From contig URNB01000081.1 in NCBI GenBank assembly GCA_900549055.1, positions 1-9,605 on the forward strand: a stretch of DNA of 9,605 nucleotides, written 5' to 3'. Shown piece by piece: positions 1 through 6,353 of this stretch. Source of the DNA: an uncultured Oscillospiraceae bacterium. Lineage in GTDB: Bacteria > Bacillota > Clostridia > Oscillospirales > Acutalibacteraceae. The notes beneath the pieces were generated by a model. It saw only the letters and a list, made by a program, of their open reading frames with translations. It was not told where the DNA came from and made no database searches. A program made the translations under genes and the position numbers. Every line of letters begins with the position of its first letter. Positions within the stretch are counted from its first letter, which is position 1.

Positions 1-54
1 AGTTTACACCAACATGCTCGGGTTAAGGTACTTTTGAATTGTTCAGCAGGCATT

Positions 55-100
55 ATATAAAGCAAAACCTGCCGTACCGCAAAATCCTGCGGTACGGCAG
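55..100 (-). terminator. Rho-independent terminator of the minus-strand cluster
   Basis: A perfect 12-bp inverted repeat pairs 69-80 (CTGCCGTACCGC) with 89-100 (GCGGTACGGCAG) around an 8-nt loop. Read on the minus strand, the hairpin is followed at once by GTTTTGCTTTATAT (68-55), the T-rich tract expected of an intrinsic terminator. It begins 27 nt after the stop codon of the polysaccharide deacetylase gene, so it should end the leftward transcript. On the plus strand the hairpin is followed by a mixed sequence with few Ts, so it is unlikely to work in both directions. Bases 1-54 show no gene or other element that I can recognise. Confidence 0.88.
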
Positions 101-127
101 ACTCTTGATTTGCCGAACAAAGGCATT

Positions 128-988
128 TTATTTGATAATCAGTGTCTCGCCCGATTTTACCGAATAGAGCTTATCGTCGGAGGAGAACCAAACGGTTATG
201 AGCGAGGGATTGTAGGCTCTGCTGCCGTCGGCGCTGAAAATAAGCGAATCGTATGCCGATACATAATCGTAAATCTCAATATTTGTCGCATACCAAATAT
301 CGGGCTTTCCGGAAAGCTCTTTGCAGATTCGGTCAAGCAGATCCCAATTTTTATTGTTTTCAAACTCAAAGCTGTGCCCCCAAAGGTAGAAAAGTCTTGG
401 AGTTTGAGACGCGTTGTAAGGTGGCATTGGCTCGTTTAAAAACTTATCAATATAGCTGAACAGCTCAGGGTTGGTGTGGTGGGCGGTAGGCATCCAGGCA
501 TGCCAGTCTGTCGGCAGGGCAAAGCTGTCGTTATCGCCGCCGAGGGTGCGCGAGTACACTATTCCGAGGTCTTTAAGGTAATGCTTTATATCTGCGTAGT
601 CAGCGCCGTTTTCAAACCGCGTTATGCCCGAATCGGGGTATGCCATTCCGCGTATTATCATACCGAACTCCTGCTCAAGCTCGGTTCTGCACTCAAGCAC
701 ATCGCGTATACCGTCAACAGGCGTTACCTTTCCCAAAGCGCGGTGGTACTTACCGTGCACGGCAATTTCGTTGCCCGTATCGATAAGATATTTTTTAATC
801 TGTTCGCGTGTTAAATGCCAGTCGCCCTCTTTTTCGGCTATAAAGCCGCTGTTTATGTTAAAGGTGCATTTAAGCCCGTGGGCGCAAATTGTCTCGGAAA
901 AACGGATGTCGTCCCTGCAACCGTCGTCATAGCTTAGCGTGACCGCCTTGTAAAGTCCGCCCGGGAAACGTAAAAATCTGTAACGCAT
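128..988 (-). CDS. NodB-type polysaccharide deacetylase family protein
   Basis: This 286-residue protein belongs to the carbohydrate esterase 4 / NodB-homology superfamily, metal-dependent enzymes that remove acetyl groups from amino sugars in glycans. Motif 1 is LSYDDG (residues 18-23), giving the catalytic/metal aspartates D21-D22. Motif 2 is HGKYH (78-82), the H-x3-H metal pair. YPDSG (117-121) sits where motif 3 is expected, and WGHSFEFE (203-210) supplies a late histidine, H205. After about residue 235 comes a short tail that looks beta-rich and may be a small accessory domain. There is no hydrophobic N-terminal signal or anchor, which is unusual for an enzyme acting on wall glycan. The start is supported by AAAGGAAG 9 nt upstream of the ATG. 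It is the last gene of the cluster, 18 nt after the preceding small gene and just before the terminator. Its substrate cannot be read from the sequence. Peptidoglycan, an exopolysaccharide or an intracellular amino-sugar substrate are all possible. Confidence 0.85.
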   Translation of the reverse strand: MRYRFLRFPGGLYKAVTLSYDDGCRDDIRFSETICAHGLKCTFNINSGFIAEKEGDWHLTREQIKKYLIDTGNEIAVHGKYHRALGKVTPVDGIRDVLECRTELEQEFGMIIRGMAYPDSGITRFENGADYADIKHYLKDLGIVYSRTLGGDNDSFALPTDWHAWMPTAHHTNPELFSYIDKFLNEPMPPYNASQTPRLFYLWGHSFEFENNKNWDLLDRICKELSGKPDIWYATNIEIYDYVSAYDSLIFSADGSRAYNPSLITVWFSSDDKLYSVKSGETLIIK

Positions 989-1006
989 AGTAAAAAACTT
1001 CCTTTC

Positions 1007-1369
1007 TTATTTGCAGCAGCAGCTTTTGAAAAGCTTGTCTGTATCAAGCCTTTTTTCATCGCGATTTAATATAAAGCCGAGCTTTTCACAAAGCCTTTCT
1101 GTATCGGCTCCCTCATAAAATGCGTTAAGAACCGAGCGCTCCGCTGCCACGTGCAGCGTACTGCGCAGAAGTCCGTCTGCAAGAAAATCATCGGTAATGA
1201 GCTTAAAAATAATCATTTTTTCACCGTCAAGCGTGTAAAGGCAGTATCCTAAAGCCTCATCACCGCAGCGTGCCTCAACACAGCCAGATATATCGGAGTA
1301 TGTAAGCCCGTTTTGTTCCCATGCGGCGCGGACACTTTTTTTATCGGTCAAGGGGGCTAAGGTAATCAA
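1007..1369 (-). CDS. Small protein, possibly GNAT-fold, function unknown
   Basis: I do not recognise this 120-residue protein with certainty. The start chosen is TTG at 1369: GGAGG lies 7 nt upstream, and the TTG overlaps the upstream pseudouridine synthase stop in a TTGA overlap. An upstream ATG at 1438 would add 23 residues lying wholly inside the upstream gene and is less likely. The N-terminal half (GYCLYTLDGEKMIIF at about 42-56) looks like paired beta strands. It is followed by a helix (LLRSTLHVAAERSVLNAFYE) and a KLGF element near residue 97. This order recalls the C-terminal half of GNAT acetyltransferases, where a helix is followed by Y-x-x-L-G-F. The classical R/Q-x-x-G-x-G/A acetyl-CoA loop is not evident, so it may be degenerate or unrelated. 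It ends in SCCCK. It sits between rluB and the deacetylase. B. subtilis has a GNAT gene (ribT) next to scpA, but orthology is not shown. Confidence 0.7.
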   Translation of the reverse strand: MITLAPLTDKKSVRAAWEQNGLTYSDISGCVEARCGDEALGYCLYTLDGEKMIIFKLITDDFLADGLLRSTLHVAAERSVLNAFYEGADTERLCEKLGFILNRDEKRLDTDKLFKSCCCK

Positions 1370-2109
1370 TTTTCTTCCTCCCTGCTTTGCGATACATTGG
1401 TGAGTCTGCGCATTTCGCGCTCGTTTAATTCCCGCCATTTGCCCTGCGGCAGCATACCGAGCTTAACACCCGCAATTTCGGTGCGCTTAAGGCGGACAAC
1501 GCTTAAATCTACTGCCTCGCACATGCGCCTTATCTGGCGGTTTCTGCCCTCATTCAGTATAAAAATAAGCACGGTTCTGTCTTCCTTGCGTTCCGCCACA
1601 AAGCAGTCGCAGGGGAGCGTTTTTTTACCGTCAAGCAAAATTCCCTCGCGCAGTTCTATCAGCTTTTCGTCCGTCACATCGCCCTTTACGGTCACACGGT
1701 AGGTCTTGTTTACATGGGAGGAGGGGTGGGTGAGTCTGTTTGCAAAATCACCGTCGTTCGTCATCAGCAGCAGACCCTCGGAATCGCGGTCAAGCCGACC
1801 CACGGGGAAAAGGCGCACGCCTGCGTCCTTTACTAAATCGCAAACGTTTTTACGCCCCAATTCATCCTTTGCGGTGGTAACATATCCGCGCGGCTTGTGC
1901 AGCATTATATACACCTTTTCGGAAACCGATACTACAGCCTTGCCGCGAACGGTCACCTTATCCCTTTTGGGATCGACCTTCGCACCGATAACGGCAACAT
2001 GGCCGTTAACCTTTACCTTTCCGTTTTCTATAAGCTCCTCGGCTTTTCGGCGTGAGGCTACGCCGCATTCCGCAAGGTGCTTTTGCAGTCTTATTCTGTT
2101 ATCCTTCAT
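1366..2109 (-). CDS. rluB: 23S rRNA pseudouridine synthase, RluB/RsuA family
   Basis: This cytoplasmic enzyme isomerises a specific uridine of ribosomal RNA to pseudouridine; family members of the RluB type act on 23S rRNA near the peptidyl-transferase centre. It is 247 residues long. An N-terminal S4 RNA-binding domain (about 5-50) carries the typical RLQKHLAECGVASRRKAEELI. The catalytic domain follows, beginning at YIMLHKPRGYV (67-77). The catalytic aspartate is D107 in GRLDRDSEGLLL, and the family motif NEGRNRQIRRM lies at 186-196. All key residues are present and the length is normal. The ATG at 2109 has AGGAG 6 nt upstream, and the SD overlaps the TAG stop of the carboxypeptidase gene. 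The 3' end overlaps the next gene by 4 nt. RluB rather than RsuA (16S) is favoured by the Firmicute scpAB-dac-rluB neighbourhood; the exact target base is inferred. Confidence 0.93.
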   Translation of the reverse strand: MKDNRIRLQKHLAECGVASRRKAEELIENGKVKVNGHVAVIGAKVDPKRDKVTVRGKAVVSVSEKVYIMLHKPRGYVTTAKDELGRKNVCDLVKDAGVRLFPVGRLDRDSEGLLLMTNDGDFANRLTHPSSHVNKTYRVTVKGDVTDEKLIELREGILLDGKKTLPCDCFVAERKEDRTVLIFILNEGRNRQIRRMCEAVDLSVVRLKRTEIAGVKLGMLPQGKWRELNEREMRRLTNVSQSREEEN

Positions 2110-2118
2110 TCTATACTC

Positions 2119-3228
2119 CTAAATGCTTAATAATATGTATTTTATATTGGCTAAAAGCCGTGAATAAACGCTTTGCCGCGGCTTTGTTGCCGCAATGCCG
2201 CGCGGAGCTTTTATTTCCACGGTTTCGATAACGCTCCCGTTAAAGCTGTATTCGGCATATCCCACCGTTTCACCGCGGGATACGGGTGCGTATAAAAAGC
2301 GGGGCAGATCTATTTTACAGCTTATTTTTTCGGTTTCAAGCGTGTTTATAATATACGGCTCTATAAAAACATCGAGATCTTCATTGTCCGAGCCGATAAC
2401 GGGCAGGGAAAAATGTGAAATTTGAGGTGTGTAGGAGGTCTGACCTATTGAATCAATCCCGTAATCTAGCAGAGAAACATGGTCGCGCCAGTCATCGGGG
2501 TCGCAAAGGGTTACCGCTACCGCAAGCTTACCGTCCCTTCGTGCTGCCGAAACAAGGCAGCGCCCCGATTTTTTGGTAAAGCCCGTTTTGACCCCGATTG
2601 CACCATCGTACAGCTTTAAAAGCTTATTGTGGTTTGAAAGGGTGCGCTTATAGGGCGGGTTGCCGTAGCATAGCGTGGCGGTTTTTGAGGCGGCGGCTTT
2701 GGCAAATTCCTCATTTTTAAGCGCGAATGCGGCAAGCAACGCTAATTCCCGCGCGGTAGTGTAGTGTTCCTCCGCGTCAAGCCCCGAGGGGGTCACAAAG
2801 TGTGTGTTTTTAAGACCTAATTCTGCCGCACGCTTATTCATAAGCTCGGCAAATGCTTTAACAGAGCCGGAAATCGCAATCGCGGTGACGTTTGCCGCGT
2901 CATTGCCGGATGCTAAAAGCATACCGTAAAGCAGGTCGTGAAGTGTTACGGTATCACCCGGCAGCAGCCCCATTGAAGAGCCCTCGACTCGCAGCATATC
3001 CGCCGTTACGGTTATTTCTTTTCTCAAATTGCCATGCTCGCAAAGCAGGAGCGATGTCATTATTTTGGTGGTGCTTGCCATCGGCAGGCGCATATCGGCG
3101 TTTTGAGCGTACAAAGCTTCGCCGGTATCGCCGTTTATTACCGCCGCCGCTTTGGCAGACGATGAAACGGCACTTACCGGCAATGAAATAATCGTACATA
3201 TAATAACAAGCGCGACAATTTTTTTCAT
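2119..3228 (-). CDS. D-alanyl-D-alanine carboxypeptidase (PBP5/DacF-like)
   Basis: This is an extracytoplasmic low-molecular-weight penicillin-binding protein of peptidase family S11, which trims the terminal D-Ala from peptidoglycan stem peptides. With the ATG at 3228 it has 369 residues. The open frame extends three codons to a GTG, but that GTG lies inside the ribosome binding site (AGGTGGAG), so the ATG is preferred. Residue numbers count from the ATG. A signal peptide covers about 1-22. The active-site motifs are all present: STTK at 52-55 (nucleophile S52, K55), SGN at 107-109 and KTG at 214-216. A PBP5-type C-terminal beta domain covers about 270-345. The final segment, YSRLLANIKYILLSI, looks like an amphipathic membrane-binding helix rather than a full transmembrane anchor, as is usual in this family. 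The B. subtilis gene in the matching position is dacB, a spore-cortex enzyme, but this could be a vegetative DacF/DacA-like enzyme. Sequence alone does not decide. Confidence 0.93.
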   Translation of the reverse strand: MKKIVALVIICTIISLPVSAVSSSAKAAAVINGDTGEALYAQNADMRLPMASTTKIMTSLLLCEHGNLRKEITVTADMLRVEGSSMGLLPGDTVTLHDLLYGMLLASGNDAANVTAIAISGSVKAFAELMNKRAAELGLKNTHFVTPSGLDAEEHYTTARELALLAAFALKNEEFAKAAASKTATLCYGNPPYKRTLSNHNKLLKLYDGAIGVKTGFTKKSGRCLVSAARRDGKLAVAVTLCDPDDWRDHVSLLDYGIDSIGQTSYTPQISHFSLPVIGSDNEDLDVFIEPYIINTLETEKISCKIDLPRFLYAPVSRGETVGYAEYSFNGSVIETVEIKAPRGIAATKPRQSVYSRLLANIKYILLSI

Positions 3229-3276
3229 AAACTCCACCTCTTAAAAAGCTTATTAAAAGGGGAGAGCTTATATTAC

Positions 3277-3657
3277 TCAGTCTGCGTTTTTGTTTTTATT
3301 CTTTGAGAAAAGCTCCTTCGCGCGTTCGATAACATCGGGCGCCATTGCAAACGCCTTTTCGGCGGAGCTTAATTCATTGTATACGGGCATCATTTTAACG
3401 CTGCCGTCACACACGGCTATAAAGGCAACAGGTGCTATTGTAACCCCCGCGCCGCCGCCGCCACCGAAAAGCCCCGATTGGGTCTTGCTCGGAAAATCGC
3501 TGCCGCCGGTCGCAAGCCCGAAGGAGACCTTTGAAACCGGCAGCAGGGTAACATCGCCCACCACTATCGGATCGCCTATAATAGTGTTTGCGTCCACCAT
3601 TGCGCGGAGCTTGTCCATCGTTACATCCATAATGCTTTTAATGCTGTTTTCGCTCAT
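3277..3657 (-). CDS. ytfJ: GerW/YtfJ family sporulation protein
   Basis: This 126-residue protein matches the GerW (YtfJ) family, in which B. subtilis members are needed for normal spore germination. The biochemical activity is unknown. Family hallmarks are visible in order: an N-terminal helix with SIMDVTMDKLRAMVDANTI (8-26), the conserved GDPIVVGDVTLLPVSKVSFG (28-47) and a glycine-rich GLFGGGGGAGV (62-72). A beta strand with PVAFIAV then leads to a charged C-terminal helix and a lysine/asparagine tail. There is no signal peptide. The ATG overlaps the stop of the DUF2953 gene (ATGA) and has GAGG 8 nt upstream. In B. subtilis ytfJ is likewise paired with the DUF2953 gene ytfI. Presence of this gene suggests a spore-forming ancestry but does not prove that the organism sporulates. 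Confidence 0.93.
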   Translation of the reverse strand: MSENSIKSIMDVTMDKLRAMVDANTIIGDPIVVGDVTLLPVSKVSFGLATGGSDFPSKTQSGLFGGGGGAGVTIAPVAFIAVCDGSVKMMPVYNELSSAEKAFAMAPDVIERAKELFSKNKNKNAD

Positions 3658-4259
3658 AATTCATTCCTCTTTTTAAATTTATTGAATTCCGAAAGCGCCG
3701 CAAAGGCGGCTGCAAGCAGGAAGAATAGCTGTAATTTAATTCTTGCCGAAAATGCAAGACCGGGCTTTGTGCTTTCAAAGTCTGCACGAATATCAATTTG
3801 CTTAAATGCAATGCTTGAAAGTGAATCAAGCAGACTTAAAAGCGGGTATACCGCGGAGCAGACCGCGCCGTAATAGATTGCGGTAAGCGCCGCATCGTCC
3901 GCTGCGACATTTATCCCCAAGCAAAGTCGGGTTATTCTGATATGCCGCAGCTGATTTTTTATTCTTAGAATAAGGGCTTTTACAAAAGCCGTTATCTCGC
4001 CGAGTGCGACCCTAAAGCCCTTTTCGCGGTTGAGCTTTTTAAAGGGGTTTTCTGCCTGCTTTTCAGCCTTTTTATCGCTTTCTGCGTCTGATTTGGGCTT
4101 TTTAATATCTTTACCGGGCTCGATTTTAAAAATTCGTATTCCCGCAAATCTAACGGTCATAAAAAAATCATCGGTGTACATAATATCAAGGCTTATAGGC
4201 AGGAAAAGCAGAAGAGCGATCAAAAGAATGACCGCGGAAATAATAATTAAAGGAATCAA
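3654..4259 (-). CDS. ytfI: DUF2953 membrane protein (YtfI-like)
   Basis: This 201-residue protein fits the DUF2953 family, whose best-known member is B. subtilis YtfI; its function is not established. An N-terminal transmembrane helix covers about residues 3-22. A short beta-like stretch with FFMTVRFAGIRIFKI (32-46) and a highly charged Lys/Asp/Glu linker (50-80) follow. The C-terminal half is mixed and contains IRITRLCLGINVAADDAALTA-like family sequence and a second hydrophobic segment (about 175-190) before a basic end. The start is TTG at 4259, overlapping the scpB stop in TTGA, with GGGGAG 9 nt upstream; no in-frame ATG lies close by. It is translationally coupled to gerW/ytfJ by a 4-nt ATGA overlap, and the fixed pairing suggests the two products work together. 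That is inference from synteny. Confidence 0.87.
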   Translation of the reverse strand: MIPLIIISAVILLIALLLFLPISLDIMYTDDFFMTVRFAGIRIFKIEPGKDIKKPKSDAESDKKAEKQAENPFKKLNREKGFRVALGEITAFVKALILRIKNQLRHIRITRLCLGINVAADDAALTAIYYGAVCSAVYPLLSLLDSLSSIAFKQIDIRADFESTKPGLAFSARIKLQLFFLLAAAFAALSEFNKFKKRNEL

Positions 4260-4849
4260 GCGGTCACGCTCCCCGAAGTCTCCGCAGCCGTTTCCTCGTC
4301 AAGCGGTATTTGCTCGGCGGTGCTTTCCTCGGCATTCTCGTTTTTAGGCAGCGGCGGCAATTCCGACAGATCGTTTATACCGAAGCAGCGCAGAAAATTT
4401 TTGGTGGTGCCATAAAGCAGGGGCTTGCCGGGTAATTCCAATCTGCCGCGCTCCTCAATAAGCCCTTTTTCCACAAGTGTGGTAACAACGCCCGAGCAAT
4501 CAACGCCCCTTACCTGCTCGATAAACGATTTTGTAACGGGCTGATTGTAAGCCACAACCGCCAATACCTCAAGCGCGGCGGGGGACAGCGGCGTGCGCCG
4601 CCTTATATCGAACATTTTCTTTATATAATCGGCATATTCCGCCTTCGTTGCCAGCTGATATGTGTTATCAAGCCGCAAAAGCTCCAAGCCGCTTTTTTGC
4701 TCATTGAGCCTTTTTTCAAGCGCTTCCATTACCTTTACGACCTTTTCGGGCGTGATATCGAAAACCTGCGAAAAGCGGTCTATGCTCTGCGGCTCGCCGC
4801 CCGAGAAAAGCACCGCTTCAAATGCGGAGGTAAGCTCTGACATTGTCAT
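4256..4849 (-). CDS. scpB: Segregation and condensation protein B
   Basis: ScpB is the dimeric kite subunit that binds ScpA in the SMC-ScpAB condensin complex, which organises and helps segregate the chromosome. The protein is 197 residues long, normal for the family. Two winged-helix domains are apparent, the first at about 1-80 (SAFEAVLFSGGEP near the start) and the second at about 88-165. The second contains the diagnostic RRRTPLSPAALEVLAVVAYNQPVTK and IEQVRGVD (84-117), then LVEKGLIEERGR and PGKPLLYGTTKNFLRCFGI. A Pro/Glu/Ala-rich acidic tail of about 30 residues follows, presumably disordered. The ATG at 4849 overlaps the scpA stop (ATGA) and has AGGAG 11 nt upstream. A second ATG two codons later is possible but lies 17 nt from the SD. 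Overlap at both ends argues for tight stoichiometric expression with scpA. Confidence 0.96.
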   Translation of the reverse strand: MTMSELTSAFEAVLFSGGEPQSIDRFSQVFDITPEKVVKVMEALEKRLNEQKSGLELLRLDNTYQLATKAEYADYIKKMFDIRRRTPLSPAALEVLAVVAYNQPVTKSFIEQVRGVDCSGVVTTLVEKGLIEERGRLELPGKPLLYGTTKNFLRCFGINDLSELPPLPKNENAEESTAEQIPLDEETAAETSGSVTA

Positions 4850-5565
4850 TTGCGTTTATGCTCCTTAATAAGTGTTATACCTGCGTCTTCTGCGTCGCCC
4901 TCAATTTTAACTCGGTTCGCCCTGCAAAGCTCAAGCACCGCCAAAAATGTGGCGACAAGCTCCGAGCGGCTGTTTGCCGTTTTGTAAAGCGACATAAGCT
5001 TTTTAGAGCCGCCCGACCACAAATTACGCATTACAAAAACAATTTTGGTGGATACGGCAACAATTTTTTTTGCCACGATTTTGGTAAACGGCGCGGTTGA
5101 GGGCGGTAAACGGCGCTGACCTCTGCCTACCGCCGCAAGATACGAAAGATACATAACATCCGGCGAGTGGGTAAGCTCGTAGGTATTGTCAAATTCAAGC
5201 TCGGCAGGCTTACGGACGAATTTATCAAACCCCGACTGCATAGTCGACAGCTGCGCTGCAATCTGCCTACAGACCATATATTCTATCAGCTCGCCCGTCA
5301 GTTCCTCCTTAAGCCTTTGAATCTCCTCATGGCGCGGCAGCAGACTTACGGTCTTGATGTATAAAAGCCTTGACGCCATTTCGAGAAATTCGCTTTTTAT
5401 CTCCATTTCCTCACTGCGGAAAAGCTCTATCTGCGCTAAATACTGGTCTATAAGCACTGACAGCTGAATATCGTAAATATTAAGCTTGTTTCGGGCAATG
5501 AGTTGCAAAAGCAGATCGAGCGGGCCCTCGAAGCCTTCGATTTTATAAGACGGTATATATTCCAT
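4846..5565 (-). CDS. scpA: Segregation and condensation protein A (kleisin)
   Basis: ScpA is the bacterial kleisin that bridges the two SMC heads in the condensin-like complex. From the ATG at 5565 it has 239 residues, about the usual length. The N-terminal SMC-neck-binding helices include GFEGPLDLLLQLI (9-21) and the following IYDIQLSVLIDQYLAQI. The family pattern LEMASRLLYIKTVSLLP lies at about 62-78. The middle linker is charged and binds ScpB. The C-terminal winged helix (about 165-235, with SRSELVATFLAVLELCR) contacts the SMC cap. The frame stays open upstream to 5616, but that extension would lie inside the protease gene and lacks family resemblance, so it is rejected. No clear SD precedes the ATG, which sits 2 nt after the protease stop. 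Translation is probably coupled, and a TTG two codons upstream (5571) would overlap that stop in TTGA. Confidence 0.95.
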   Translation of the reverse strand: MEYIPSYKIEGFEGPLDLLLQLIARNKLNIYDIQLSVLIDQYLAQIELFRSEEMEIKSEFLEMASRLLYIKTVSLLPRHEEIQRLKEELTGELIEYMVCRQIAAQLSTMQSGFDKFVRKPAELEFDNTYELTHSPDVMYLSYLAAVGRGQRRLPPSTAPFTKIVAKKIVAVSTKIVFVMRNLWSGGSKKLMSLYKTANSRSELVATFLAVLELCRANRVKIEGDAEDAGITLIKEHKRK

Positions 5566-5567
5566 AA

Positions 5568-6242
5568 TCAAATAAACGCCGCAAATGGCAGGCTTGCCAG
5601 CATATTTAAAAGCCACATAACGCCGCTGCTTAAATAGCCGAGCGGTTTATCAAGCACACCGAGCCAGATAAGAGCCATAAGCGCAAAGAATATATAGCGC
5701 TCATAGCGCATAAGGGCGTAATACTGCCTGTCCGGCAGAAGTGCGGATAAAAGGCGTGAGCCGTCAAGCGGGGGAATGGGTATCAGGTTGAAAACGGCAA
5801 GCGAAACATTTATGCTCGCAATGTAGAAAAAGAAAATCGCAAAGTAAAAAAACACCGCGCCCGTAAGCAGATAACGGAAAATATTGCAGATAATAAGCGA
5901 TATAAGCGCAACTATCAGGTTAGATACCGGCCCTGCAAGCGCGGTAATCGCCATATCGCGCTTCGGGTGCTTGAAATAGGACGGATTTACGCCTACGGGC
6001 TTTGCCCAGCCGAAGCCCACAAGCAGAATGCACGCAGCGCCGATGTAATCGATGTGCGCCAGCGGGTTCAGCGTCAGCCTGCCCTGATAGCGGGGCGTGG
6101 GGTCACCGAGCTTTGAAGCGGCAAAGCCGTGGGCAAATTCATGTATCGGCAGTGTTAAAAATATTACAACGAGTGTGGAAAGAATGTAAGCTATGCCGTC
6201 TCCGACAGAGGTTATTCTTCCCGATATAAGTTGATTTATCAA
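5568..6242 (-). CDS. Site-2 protease family membrane metalloprotease (M50)
   Basis: This polytopic membrane zinc protease is of the short S2P/M50 group (YwhC-like). It has no PDZ domain, unlike RseP, and is not obviously SpoIVFB. Counting from TTG at 6257, the HEFAH zinc motif is at 39-43, with GDPTPRYQGRLTLNPLAHID following (51-70). The third zinc ligand is probably D165 in the NLIPIPPLDG motif (157-166). About four to six hydrophobic helices are visible. Two starts compete. TTG at 6257 has no SD. TTG at 6242 (five codons later, 224 residues) has GGAG 9 nt upstream and is preferred; both lie before the first helix. The gene heads the minus cluster and ends 2 nt before the scpA ATG. Substrates of this subfamily are mostly unknown, so no regulatory target is claimed. 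Confidence 0.88.
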   Translation of the reverse strand: MINQLISGRITSVGDGIAYILSTLVVIFLTLPIHEFAHGFAASKLGDPTPRYQGRLTLNPLAHIDYIGAACILLVGFGWAKPVGVNPSYFKHPKRDMAITALAGPVSNLIVALISLIICNIFRYLLTGAVFFYFAIFFFYIASINVSLAVFNLIPIPPLDGSRLLSALLPDRQYYALMRYERYIFFALMALIWLGVLDKPLGYLSSGVMWLLNMLASLPFAAFI

Positions 6243-6251
6243 GCAATACAG

Positions 6252-6255
6252 CTCC
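6252..6255 (-). promoter_or_regulatory. Ribosome binding site that decides the protease start
   Basis: On the minus strand GGAG at 6255-6252 is followed after 9 nt by TTG at 6242. The longer open frame begins with a TTG at 6257 that overlaps this GGAG and has no purine-rich sequence upstream. The predicted transcription start near 6268 leaves only about 11 nt before 6257, too short for a normal leader, but about 26 nt before 6242. Both points favour 6242. The nearby DUF2953 gene uses the same GGAG-9 nt-TTG arrangement. Confidence 0.6.
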
Positions 6256-6274
6256 AATCAAAGTAGATAGTATA

Positions 6275-6303
6275 ATTATATAACATAGTTAAAGTAATTA
6301 CAA
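6275..6303 (-). promoter_or_regulatory. Predicted sigma-A promoter of the minus cluster
   Basis: On the minus strand TTGTAA (6303-6298, four of six matches to TTGACA) is separated by exactly 17 nt from a consensus TATAAT (6280-6275). Transcription would begin at about 6268. It faces left into the site-2 protease, ScpA, ScpB and the genes behind them. The region is AT-rich, so chance matches are easier than usual; the exact spacing and perfect -10 are the main support. Confidence 0.65.
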
Positions 6304-6353
6304 GGTTTTTTTGAAGAGAGGCTTTCTTAATTAAATCTTAAAATTTTTAGAGG
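6304..6353. other. AT-rich divergent intergenic region between two promoters
   Basis: This 50-nt stretch lies between the -35 boxes of two outward-facing predicted promoters. It contains A/T tracts, an 8-bp palindrome TTAATTAA at 6327-6334 and another, AAAATTTT, at 6340-6347. A-tracts immediately upstream of both -35 boxes could act as UP elements, but no known repressor operator is recognisable. I see no small gene or RNA here. Confidence 0.5.

Noticed and set aside
50..60. TATAAT on the minus strand just past the terminator
   Set aside because: There is no -35 box at suitable spacing; the match falls in the T/A-rich terminator tail and no gene follows within the window.
3229..3276. Possible terminator between gerW and the carboxypeptidase gene
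   Set aside because: Only a 5-bp AAGCT/AGCTT stem with a 14-nt loop can form, although a short T run follows. This is too weak to call a terminator, and I see no clear promoter for the downstream gene.
3290..3676. Long plus-strand open frame opposite gerW
   Set aside because: It is the antisense shadow of a well-supported gene, with low-complexity Ser/Pro-rich sequence, no family resemblance and no ribosome binding site. The same holds for other antisense frames, for example 476-814, 1706-2122 and the minus-strand frame 6705-7247.
5566..5616. N-terminal extension of ScpA by 17 residues
   Set aside because: It lies inside the protease gene, has no ribosome binding site and does not resemble ScpA N-termini, which begin shortly before the GFEGPLDLL motif.
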